Below, one piece after another: positions 1 to 6,202 of a stretch of DNA of 6,354 nt. Position 1 is the first letter of the stretch. Each line of letters opens with the position of its first letter. Source of the DNA: an uncultured bacterium. GTDB lineage: Bacteria; Patescibacteriota; Saccharimonadia; Saccharimonadales; Saccharimonadaceae. The translations under genes were made by a program, and so were the position numbers. The stretch is taken from positions 1 to 6,354 of the forward strand of contig CALMQN010000024.1 in assembly GCA_937872185.1 (NCBI GenBank), written 5' to 3'. The notes under the pieces were generated by a model that was not told where the DNA came from, searched no databases, and saw nothing but the letters and a program-made list of their open reading frames with translations.

Positions 1-1699
1 GTTCGGCAATGTTGCCCCAGCTGGACCCGCTGGTCATGATCACTAATACATACGTGCCGCTACTGGCATACACAATCCCAGCATCATGCAGTAGTGCGTC
101 CAAAAACCCGACCTTGTCCGCCACTGTCCCAGCCACTCCTTTGGGAATGCCCTGACGATAGATATTACGCTTCATGGCGTTAATTAAAATGTCGCGATTA
201 CTCTGTTGTTGCAAAATCTGGCCCGTTTGCAACTCGGCTAGCAACAGCGCCAAATCCTCAGCGGTCGTCTTAATCCCATCACTTCCCAGGAAAGATGTGT
301 TGACTGCCCCAATTGCTTTAGCCTCGTTCGTCAGTGGCCGATACCCAATTTTATCCAGCAGCGCATGGGCACATTCATTATCGGACACAACAATCATGTC
401 ATCAAAACATTTCGTCAAATCACGACCACCCTGCACCTGGTCAGTCCATTTCCATTCGCCCGATTCGATACGTTTTAGCGTGCTATACGCAATAAACAAC
501 TTATACGTACTTGCTGTCGTGAACGACGTATCACCGTTATAGGTTGCCCGGCGATACTGACCAGACAGTTCGGTCAATGCAACGCCGTACGTGCCGGCAT
601 GTGTCTGTGCAAAGTTTTGCATCAATGCCGACAAGCCAACATGTGTTGGGCTATATGCCCGTGTATACTGTAGCGTCGGTGCAGTGGCCGATGTCTGGAC
701 CACTGCCACCGGCAGTTTTCCCAAAACAGCATCCTTTAACGACGCCAGTGTCGCCACGACGTCAAGTGTCCGGCCGCTTGCGCCCGTTTGACGTGACGTT
801 TCGACAAAATCATATGTCGCAATCGTCGTCACGCCTGGCTGTGTGGCGACTTTACTGGCAAACTGTTCGTTCAAATACGCGCTCGCGCGGTCACTACTAA
901 ATGAATAGTCCAGCACGCCTCCGCTAGTGCTAAAGTCCAGCCAGCTCACTAATGTATCGCGCGCAATGATTACCTGACTGTCAGCTGCGGTCACACTCAA
1001 TCCATTTTTGATAGCATTTTCAATAGTGGTGGCCAACCCTTCGGCGTCTATATCATCAATATCGGCAGGACGGACCACGACCGGCATCCTTATGCTCGAC
1101 GATCCTGTGATGGTCATCTGCATATCACTCAGCGTCTGGGTCAACTCAGGTAAACTACAGGTTCCTCCTGGCACGCTTTTTCCCACCGCCAGCTTGTTGT
1201 CGATGACTGTCACACTTGCATTCTTTGGTGCCACGCTACATGACTGACCAAATTGCTGGTTAATATATGCCGCCAACGCTGTCGTGTCGCGTTGGTATTC
1301 GGGTGACGATGCGGGTTTGACGAACGCATGTGCCCATACAATCGATGTCGGAACAATACGCAGATACCAAGGGTAATCCATGCTAGCTATGCGTGATTCA
1401 TTCTTGACTACCAACCCAACATCCGCAGGCTGTGGGGCACGGTACGGACTATCACTTTCACCAAAATAGATATCGATTGGCGTACTGTTATAGCGTTCGT
1501 CTAGTACCTTCGCAGCATCAGCTTGGCTCCATCCACCCAACCATACATCATCAACACTCGCCAGGGGCAGCAACTTGTCAGCCGGGTACAGCAGCTGACC
1601 AATAACAATCAGCACTAATACGCCCACAGCACCAAATACCAGCCATTTCTTTGGCGGTACAATACGCCGATACACACCCCTATACCACTCTTTGATCAT
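1..1699 (-). CDS. Membrane-anchored YoaR-domain / beta-lactamase-like serine hydrolase (3' end cut by window edge)
   Basis: The frame is open for 566 codons from an ATG at 1697-1699 to the window edge. The protein starts with a basic cytoplasmic stretch (residues 1-18) and one membrane helix at about 19-38, so the rest should lie outside the cell. Two VanW/YoaR-type repeats of the putative peptidoglycan-binding family (PF12229-like) follow at about 45-200 and 205-335. From about 350 there is a class A beta-lactamase/D,D-peptidase fold: the SxxK box is STYK (nucleophile Ser397, Lys400), the SDN box is Ser439-Asp440-Asn441, and the KTG box appears as Lys529-Val-Gly531. No ExxLN omega-loop motif is visible between about 465 and 482, so the deacylating Glu of true beta-lactamases seems absent. 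A peptidoglycan peptidase or non-hydrolytic penicillin-binding role is therefore likelier than drug resistance. Cys431 and Cys443 flank the SDN region and could form a disulfide, as could Cys154 and Cys181. Upstream the frame stays open to 1751 without another ATG, GTG or TTG, so this start is the only one available. Probably only the last C-terminal helix is missing. Confidence 0.9.
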   Translation of the reverse strand, partial: MIKEWYRGVYRRIVPPKKWLVFGAVGVLVLIVIGQLLYPADKLLPLASVDDVWLGGWSQADAAKVLDERYNSTPIDIYFGESDSPYRAPQPADVGLVVKNESRIASMDYPWYLRIVPTSIVWAHAFVKPASSPEYQRDTTALAAYINQQFGQSCSVAPKNASVTVIDNKLAVGKSVPGGTCSLPELTQTLSDMQMTITGSSSIRMPVVVRPADIDDIDAEGLATTIENAIKNGLSVTAADSQVIIARDTLVSWLDFSTSGGVLDYSFSSDRASAYLNEQFASKVATQPGVTTIATYDFVETSRQTGASGRTLDVVATLASLKDAVLGKLPVAVVQTSATAPTLQYTRAYSPTHVGLSALMQNFAQTHAGTYGVALTELSGQYRRATYNGDTSFTTASTYKLFIAYSTLKRIESGEWKWTDQVQGGRDLTKCFDDMIVVSDNECAHALLDKIGYRPLTNEAKAIGAVNTSFLGSDGIKTTAEDLALLLAELQTGQILQQQSNRDILINAMKRNIYRQGIPKGVAGTVADKVGFLDALLHDAGIVYASSGTYVLVIMTSGSSWGNIAE

Positions 1700-1709
1700 T
1701 CTTATGCCT

Positions 1710-1739
1710 AGTATAGCGCGCGCAGGTTGCCGCGTCGAA
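1710..1739 (-). promoter_or_regulatory. Candidate promoter of the hydrolase gene
   Basis: On the minus strand, TATACT (1715-1710) matches the -10 consensus at five of six positions. TTCGAC (1739-1734) is a partial -35 match with an 18-nt spacer that includes the palindromic run GCGCGCGC. The predicted transcript start is near 1703, only about 4 nt before the ATG at 1699, which has no convincing Shine-Dalgarno site. The promoter lies just after the stop of the LexA-like gene, so the hydrolase may be transcribed on its own as well as by read-through. Confidence 0.45.
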
Positions 1740-1750
1740 CCGTACCGGTG

Positions 1751-2185
1751 TTAGCGCTTAATAATATCACTCAGTCGAGCCCGCATGGCGACATGCGCGT
1801 CCTCCAGGCCCAGTATCTTCAATGCACCAATCAGCACGTACAATTCGTCCAGCACTTTGTCGTCATGCTGTTTTTCAAGTGCATCAAAACGCTCCGTCAC
1901 GGCGTTGATAATCCACTTCTCCTGCGTCGGTGTGACAGATTTGCGTGTCGATGCATCATCCAAATGGGTCGTCACGACCTCAAGCGATCGGGCCGAGTTA
2001 TCGCGTTTACGCAAATATCCTTTGGTGATCAAACCGTCGATATGGATTGCCACGGTCGATACCGATTTATATCCCAATGCCCGCATGATCTCGCGGTAAC
2101 TAGGCCCATACCCATGTCCCTGGATAAACCCATCAACAAAATTTAACAGCTCGCGCTGACGCTTGGTTGATCGGTCATTATTCAT
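1751..2185 (-). CDS. LexA-type winged-helix DNA-binding protein lacking the LexA protease domain
   Basis: The protein has 144 residues from the chosen ATG. Residues 6-71 match the LexA N-terminal DNA-binding domain in order: a first helix starting TKRQRELLNF, the GYGPSYREI segment (25-33), the recognition-helix region from ALGYKS (36-41) to about 54, and the wing KGYLRKRDNSARSLEV (55-70). LexA itself continues with an Ala-Gly cleavage site and a Ser/Lys S24 peptidase domain, and neither is present. The remainder (about 75-144) is charged and predicted helical with heptad-like leucines, perhaps a dimerisation or partner-binding segment. It should therefore bind DNA but cannot self-cleave like LexA. 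The start at 2185 is favoured over an upstream TTG at 2221 because a perfect AGGAGG lies 6 nt before it and the conserved domain begins at once. It overlaps the preceding membrane-protein gene by 8 bp, implying translational coupling. The target sites are unknown. Confidence 0.88.
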   Translation of the reverse strand: MNNDRSTKRQRELLNFVDGFIQGHGYGPSYREIMRALGYKSVSTVAIHIDGLITKGYLRKRDNSARSLEVVTTHLDDASTRKSVTPTQEKWIINAVTERFDALEKQHDDKVLDELYVLIGALKILGLEDAHVAMRARLSDIIKR

Positions 2186-3497
2186 CACTTTCCTCCTCCC
2201 TATACCCCATCGGGCTTCCAATGGCTAATCCCGCCAGTCCCCACCACACAATTGATACGGTATCATCAACCCAAATAGGTAACAGCATGTTAATCAACAC
2301 CAGCCCGATACCACTGGCAAATACCCCTAGCGCCAACCAATCGCTTCGGCGTTGCCACAGCCTTGCAAACACACCAATCAGTATCATGACAAACACAATC
2401 AGCCCGGCCCATCCAACCTCATGCGCAATATACAAAAACTGATTTTCGATAATCAGCGGCTTGTCACCCAGGAGCGACGCCGACCCAGTACTCCCCACGC
2501 CAGCACCAAATGGTTGCTGGATCATCAAGCGGATACCATCTTGCAGCGATAACAAATGCCCGTCGTTCGACGTGTTTGGCGCACCGGTTGTCGGATTGTC
2601 GTGCAAGATCACGTTGGCAACAAACGTGCTGTCACGGGCAACAAACAACCCAATGCCTATCGCGGCCACTATTGCCGCCGTAATAATCCAGGTCTTGCGG
2701 TTAAACCGATGCCATAGCGTGACGGCCAGTACGACGGCTATCGCAAACACACCAGCAATCAGTGCGCTTCGTGAATAACTGGTCCACAGCGCTGTCATAC
2801 CACCAGCCAGCAGAATCAATGCCAGTGGCAGTGGTCGCTTTAACTTGCTGTGATCACCCCGCATCCAAAACGCAAACAATAGTGCCAATACCACAACTGC
2901 ATATGCCCCCAATGAATTTGGGCCCCTTAGCGTACTGTTAATGCGTATATAATTATCGTTCTGATCAACCGTCAGATATGGCGCGATGCTGTCTGGACCA
3001 TACCCGATGTACTTTAATACATCAATTGGCAACACGAATACTTGCAACAGTGCAAAAATCACCACGACCAACGCGCCAATCACACCAATTTGCAAGAACG
3101 TTTTACGGAAGCCTGGGTATAATCTGATCGCAACATATACCAGCACAAAAAACAGCATGTAGCGCAGGTCAATCAACACGCCAGCAACGGTCGATATCAG
3201 CGACTGTGGCATAAACGCCGCCGATAACAGATGTAATAGCGCGTACACGCCCACGGCAATCATCAACGGTTCACCCAGGATCGACAACCGCTTCTTATCC
3301 CATAACAGCACCAGCATCGGCACCAGTGCCAACCCCATCAATATTTCTTTCCATGACCGGATCAACAGTTCATATCCTGGCAGCAGTGTGCTCAACCCCA
3401 CACTGATCGGTGCGTGCAGGACAATCCCGCCAAATATCACCAGCAGTATCCCCAGGTATGCCTTCTCGATAATCGATAGTGTCATCAGGCGTTTCAT
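2178..3497 (-). CDS. O-antigen ligase/polymerase-like polytopic membrane protein (Wzy/WaaL superfamily)
   Basis: This 439-residue protein has about 11-12 hydrophobic segments, roughly at 12-30, 49-66, 77-95, 103-126, 135-157, 195-212, 222-238, 243-262, 268-286, 361-379, 386-405 and 410-427. A large outward loop between about 287 and 360 has the Wzy_C/O-antigen ligase pattern (PF04932): His314 before the LSLQDGIRLM helix, then QQPFGAGVGS (328-336), then ENQFLYIAHEVGWAG (351-365). Arg185 and Arg191 in RINSTLRGPN and Arg243 in SYSRS are further family-like positions. Such proteins act on undecaprenyl-diphosphate-linked glycans outside the membrane, either polymerising repeat units (Wzy) or transferring finished glycan to an acceptor (WaaL, or a ligase for protein or cell wall). 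Sequence alone does not separate these. It is divergent from a phosphoglycosyltransferase gene, which supports a glycan role. The acidic C-terminal tail doubles as the ribosome binding site of the next gene. An alternative start is Met5 (3485). Confidence 0.88.
   Translation of the reverse strand: MKRLMTLSIIEKAYLGILLVIFGGIVLHAPISVGLSTLLPGYELLIRSWKEILMGLALVPMLVLLWDKKRLSILGEPLMIAVGVYALLHLLSAAFMPQSLISTVAGVLIDLRYMLFFVLVYVAIRLYPGFRKTFLQIGVIGALVVVIFALLQVFVLPIDVLKYIGYGPDSIAPYLTVDQNDNYIRINSTLRGPNSLGAYAVVVLALLFAFWMRGDHSKLKRPLPLALILLAGGMTALWTSYSRSALIAGVFAIAVVLAVTLWHRFNRKTWIITAAIVAAIGIGLFVARDSTFVANVILHDNPTTGAPNTSNDGHLLSLQDGIRLMIQQPFGAGVGSTGSASLLGDKPLIIENQFLYIAHEVGWAGLIVFVMILIGVFARLWQRRSDWLALGVFASGIGLVLINMLLPIWVDDTVSIVWWGLAGLAIGSPMGYREEESDE
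2191..2197 (-). promoter_or_regulatory. Strong ribosome binding site of the LexA-like gene
   Basis: AGGAGGA on the minus strand lies inside the last codons of the upstream membrane-protein gene, where it encodes part of the acidic tail REEESDE. The AGGAGG core is 6 nt from the ATG at 2185. It decides the start codon and indicates that the gene is translated from a polycistronic message. Confidence 0.85.
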
Positions 3498-3505
3498 TAC
3501 CTCTT

Positions 3506-3534
3506 ATTGTAACTCAGAAAATGATATAATGATG
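3506..3534 (-). promoter_or_regulatory. Candidate promoter of the Wzy/WaaL-like gene
   Basis: On the minus strand, TACAAT (3511-3506) is a good -10 box; the hexamer 17 nt upstream (CATCAT, 3534-3529) is a poor -35. The predicted transcript start near 3499 is 2 nt before the ATG at 3497, making the message leaderless. An AGAGG at 3504-3500 sits only 2 nt from the ATG, too close for a normal Shine-Dalgarno, and would be excluded by this transcript start. The promoter overlaps the divergent plus-strand one. Confidence 0.4.
3522..3530 (+). promoter_or_regulatory. Extended -10 promoter of the glycan-initiation operon
   Basis: TGATATAAT is a perfect extended -10 (TGn plus TATAAT at 3525-3530). Only a weak -35 (TTATTG, 3504-3509, spacer 15) is visible, as is common for extended -10 promoters. 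The predicted start near 3537 leaves about 5 nt before the ATG at 3542, and no Shine-Dalgarno site precedes that ATG. Confidence 0.6.
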
Positions 3535-3541
3535 GCTAGTC

Positions 3542-4990
3542 ATGCGCAGCGGAAATAACAAATTCTACAGTCTTATCTTGATCATCATCGATACCTCCAT
3601 TCTGCTGGCAGCTTTTACGCTTGCCTATATCCTGCGCGTTCAATATGATCCACGCCCACTGGTCGCCGACGTCCATGCCTATGATTACCTATATTCATTT
3701 CTGCTGATCATTCCCTTTTGGATTCTTATCTTCGCTTCCCTTGGTCTTTACCAACCCAACACCTATAACCGCCGACTGGTTGAATGGGCAAAAATTGGCG
3801 TTGGATCATTCATCGGCATCCTACTGGTTATTGGTTGGCAATATGCCAGCGACACCGACATTCTGCCAGCACGTTTGGTGGCCGTCTATGCACTTGCTGG
3901 ATCATTTATCCTTATTGTCGTTGCCCGTGAGGTGTTGCGTGCTGTGCGCAGCCTGATGTTCCGCTTCGGCAAAGGCGTTCGCCGCGTTCTGATCATCGGT
4001 CAAACCGATACCACCAATGACATCGCCATCAGTCTGGCCGACACCCGTAAAAGTGGATATGAGATTGTCGCCATCGCTGGACCAAAAAAGAACTTGCCAC
4101 AGCACCTGAACGTTCACCACTATTCACTGCTCGAATCTGCCCTGCGTGACATCGACATCAATGCCATCAATACTATTATTCAAACAGACCTGTACGATGC
4201 GCCCGAACGCAACCAAAAGATTCTAAACGCCGCGCAGACACATCATATACAGTACAGCTTTATTCCAGGCGAAGCCGAATTCTACTCAGGTAAAAACGAT
4301 GTTGATGTGTTCCTTGGCTATCCAATGATCACTGTCCACCAAACACCGTTGGTTGGTTGGGGAGCAATTGTTAAACGTATCTTTGATTTTATTGTCAGTC
4401 TGGTTTTGGTCATTATATTGTCGCCGCTATTTCTTGTCATCGCGTTACTTCAAAAAATACTCAACCCTGGCAAGATATTTTACGTCAACGAACGCCTGTC
4501 ACAGTTCTCGCGTCCGGTCGGCCTGCTAAAGTTTCGTTCGATGACGCACCTGAAAGGTTGGGATTCACACAATGTTGATGATGCCGCCGAGTTTCGTGCC
4601 ATGGACCGCGAAGACCTAGCCATTGAATACGAAAAATATCAAAAGGTCGGTAACGACCCACGTGTTAACGCGTTCGGCCGCTTCATCCGCGCAACGTCCA
4701 TCGACGAGTTACCCCAGGTATTTAATGTTCTGATGGGTGACCTTAGTCTCGTTGGCCCACGACCAATTCTGCCACAAGAATTAAAGTACTCTAAGGGTCG
4801 CTCGGCGCTGCTTCACAGTGTCAAATCGGGTGTCACTGGCCTGTGGCAGGTATCAGGTCGCAGCGAACTATCATTTGACGAACGTATCGAGCTTGAACTG
4901 TTTTATGCTCAAAACTGGACGTTTTGGTTGGACATTAAGATTCTGCTCAAGACTGTCCTGGTTGTTTTCCGTCGCAGAGGGGCGAAATAG
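3542..4990 (+). CDS. Polyprenyl-phosphate glycosyl-1-phosphate transferase (WbaP/WcaJ-type)
   Basis: This 482-residue protein has the full architecture of large polyprenyl-phosphate hexose-1-phosphate transferases. Four N-terminal membrane helices lie at about 8-31, 49-70, 84-102 and 111-129. A Rossmann-like soluble domain follows (RRVLIIGQTD at 147-156, to about 270; PF13727-like), with IIGQTDT in place of a classical GxGxxG. The catalytic bacterial sugar transferase domain (PF02397) begins at about 275: KRIFD (278-282), a re-entrant helix with Ser294-Pro295, KFRSM (330-334), DPR (372-374), catalytic Asp388-Glu389 in TSIDELPQVFN, VGPRP (404-408) and GLWQVSGRS (433-441). The family transfers a sugar-1-phosphate from UDP-sugar to undecaprenyl phosphate on the cytoplasmic face, which starts O-antigen, capsule or exopolysaccharide synthesis. 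The sugar cannot be read from the sequence. One oddity is NERLSQFSRP (316-325), where most relatives have a VG-containing ERVGxxG turn. The stop shares one base with the GTG of the downstream glycosyltransferase. Confidence 0.95.
   Translation: MRSGNNKFYSLILIIIDTSILLAAFTLAYILRVQYDPRPLVADVHAYDYLYSFLLIIPFWILIFASLGLYQPNTYNRRLVEWAKIGVGSFIGILLVIGWQYASDTDILPARLVAVYALAGSFILIVVAREVLRAVRSLMFRFGKGVRRVLIIGQTDTTNDIAISLADTRKSGYEIVAIAGPKKNLPQHLNVHHYSLLESALRDIDINAINTIIQTDLYDAPERNQKILNAAQTHHIQYSFIPGEAEFYSGKNDVDVFLGYPMITVHQTPLVGWGAIVKRIFDFIVSLVLVIILSPLFLVIALLQKILNPGKIFYVNERLSQFSRPVGLLKFRSMTHLKGWDSHNVDDAAEFRAMDREDLAIEYEKYQKVGNDPRVNAFGRFIRATSIDELPQVFNVLMGDLSLVGPRPILPQELKYSKGRSALLHSVKSGVTGLWQVSGRSELSFDERIELELFYAQNWTFWLDIKILLKTVLVVFRRRGAK
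4976..4982 (+). promoter_or_regulatory. Ribosome binding site of the GT4 gene
   Basis: AGAGGGG lies in the final codons of the upstream transferase gene, 7 nt before the GTG at 4990. It supports the unusual GTG start in the TAGTG stop/start overlap and coupled translation of the two enzymes. Confidence 0.75.
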
Positions 4991-6123
4991 TGCCAACGCC
5001 AAAAATTGTTATTGTTGCCGACTGGTTAACGAACCTGGGCGGTGCCGAACGAACGCTCGCCGCCATACATGAGGCGTTCCCTGATGCCCCTATCTTTACA
5101 TCTGTGTACGAACCAACCAAAGAGCTCGCCGAGCTGTTCGTTGGGGCCGACATTCGCACTACCTGGATCCAAAAGTTTCCAAAGTTCCTGCGTCGTCTGC
5201 ACAAGTGGTTTCCAGTCGTCCGCGTCTGGGCCTTTCGCTCGCTTGATCTATCCGAATACGACATCATTCTGGCCAGCACCATCGCCGAATCAAAACATGT
5301 TAAAAAATCTCGTCCCGGCCAAGTGCTGATATCGTACTGCTATACCCCTGTTCGTTATTACTGGAGTCACTATAATGAATACCGCCACGATCCGGGCTTT
5401 GGCAAAATGAACTGGGCTGTCAGGTTACTTATTCCCATTTTTATGCCATCGCAGCGCAAGCTCGATTACAAAGCAGCGCAAAACGTCGATGTGTTTGTTG
5501 CTATCTCAACCGAAGTACAAAAGCGTATTAAGAAGTACTATGGAAAACCGTCAACCATCATTCACCCGCCTGTCGACGTCGATCGTTTTACGCCTGCCCG
5601 CGTGCGCGGTGATTACTACGTCGCCCTTGGTCGCCAGGTACCGTATAAGCGCATCGACCTGGCCGTTGTGGCTGCGACTAAACTGGGTATCCCTCTACGC
5701 GTCTATGGCAACGGCACCCAGCACCAACACCTAGTCGACGCAGCCGGCCCCACCGTGCAGTTTTTCACGGATCGTTTTGGTGATGCTTCCGACACAGCCG
5801 TGGCAGACGCGCTCAACCACGCGAAAGGCTTTATCTTCCCGACCGAAGAAGACTTTGGCATTGTCCAAGTCGAAGCCCTAGCGGCCGGCGCACCCGTTAT
5901 CGCCTACAGCAAAGGTGGCGTCATGGACATCATCCAAGATCGTGAAAGTGGTGTGCTATTCCACCGTCAAAACGTCGATGCCGTCGTTGATGCCATCAAA
6001 AAGGCCGAACATATCGATTTTTTACCCGGCACCTTGCGCCGAAAGGCAAAGCGCTTTGATAAAAGTTTATTTATCACCAAGATTCGTAAGATTGTTGCCG
6101 ACACTCAACCCAACCGTAAATAG
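4990..6123 (+). CDS. GT4-family glycosyltransferase, WbaZ-like
   Basis: This 377-residue protein has a GT-B fold typical of GT4 retaining glycosyltransferases. The N-terminal Rossmann domain starts with KIVIVADWL and the acceptor-side glycine loop NLGGAER (15-21). The segment SYCYTPVRYYW (115-125) followed by YNEYRHDPGFG resembles the YxHTPxRYxW region of the WbaZ mannosyltransferase group. The C-terminal donor-binding half has LGRQVPYKRID (213-223), with Arg215 and Lys220 in the expected phosphate-binding positions, and the EX7E motif Glu287...Glu295 in EEDFGIVQVEALAAG. It should add a sugar from an NDP donor (mannose is the family precedent, not proven here) to the lipid-linked sugar made by the neighbouring phosphoglycosyltransferase, at the cytoplasmic membrane face. 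No signal peptide or membrane helix is seen. The GTG start is supported by the 1-bp overlap, the Shine-Dalgarno at 4976-4982 and the immediate start of the conserved first strand. Confidence 0.95.
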   Translation: MPTPKIVIVADWLTNLGGAERTLAAIHEAFPDAPIFTSVYEPTKELAELFVGADIRTTWIQKFPKFLRRLHKWFPVVRVWAFRSLDLSEYDIILASTIAESKHVKKSRPGQVLISYCYTPVRYYWSHYNEYRHDPGFGKMNWAVRLLIPIFMPSQRKLDYKAAQNVDVFVAISTEVQKRIKKYYGKPSTIIHPPVDVDRFTPARVRGDYYVALGRQVPYKRIDLAVVAATKLGIPLRVYGNGTQHQHLVDAAGPTVQFFTDRFGDASDTAVADALNHAKGFIFPTEEDFGIVQVEALAAGAPVIAYSKGGVMDIIQDRESGVLFHRQNVDAVVDAIKKAEHIDFLPGTLRRKAKRFDKSLFITKIRKIVADTQPNRK

Positions 6124-6162
6124 TGCCCGCAAATAGCAAATACCAGGTCCATTTTTGGGTTG
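6106..6162 (+). repeat. Inverted repeat spanning the end of the GT4 gene
   Basis: CAACCCAA (6106-6113, in the last codons of the glycosyltransferase) is perfectly complementary to TTGGGTTG (6155-6162), with a 41-nt loop. The loop contains a tandem GCAAATA pair (6129-6142). The long loop and the lack of a U-tract after the second arm make this a poor intrinsic terminator. No better terminator is visible before the next promoter. Confidence 0.25.
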
Positions 6163-6163
6163 C

Positions 6164-6192
6164 TTTACATTTGTTCTGATGTGTGGTATAAT
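6164..6192 (+). promoter_or_regulatory. Strong sigma70-type promoter of the right-edge gene
   Basis: TTTACA (6164-6169) and a perfect TATAAT (6187-6192) are separated by 17 nt, and TGG immediately before the -10 gives an extended TGn element. It is the best promoter match in the window. The predicted transcript start near 6199 is 4 nt before the ATG at 6203. Confidence 0.8.
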
Positions 6193-6202
6193 TATGTAAA
6201 AT

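Noticed and set aside
174..1247. Several plus-strand open frames (174-542, 544-900, 591-791, 1008-1247)
   Set aside because: All lie antisense to the continuous minus-strand hydrolase frame, which has recognisable domains and catalytic motifs. Their translations show no family features.
2186..2221. Longer version of the LexA-like protein starting at the TTG at 2221 (12 extra residues)
   Set aside because: The extension is read from the upstream gene's tail. A perfect AGGAGG sits 6 nt before the ATG at 2185, and the conserved domain begins right after that ATG.
2563..2574. CGTCG-TT-CGACG inverted repeat resembling half of a Gram-positive LexA box
   Set aside because: It lies inside the coding region of the membrane protein, away from any promoter, and does not fit a CGAAC-N4-GTTCG box.
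1727..2778. Plus-strand frames at 1727-2146, 1785-2099, 2167-2442, 2352-2552 and 2461-2778
   Set aside because: They are antisense shadows of the LexA-like and membrane-protein genes, with low-complexity Ser/Thr/Pro-rich translations and no ribosome binding sites.
3741..5734. Frames at 3741-3956, 3902-4120 (minus), 4818-5072, 4947-5282 (minus), 5042-5329 and 5489-5734
   Set aside because: They overlap the phosphoglycosyltransferase and GT4 genes, whose motifs run without interruption through these stretches.
5915..6136. Plus-strand frame overlapping the end of the GT4 gene
   Set aside because: It is out of frame with the conserved GT4 C-terminal domain and shows no own features or start signals.
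6194..6199. ATG immediately followed by TAA just downstream of the right-hand promoter
   Set aside because: A start-stop pair could regulate translation, but the predicted transcript start is near 6199, so this pair should not be in the mRNA.
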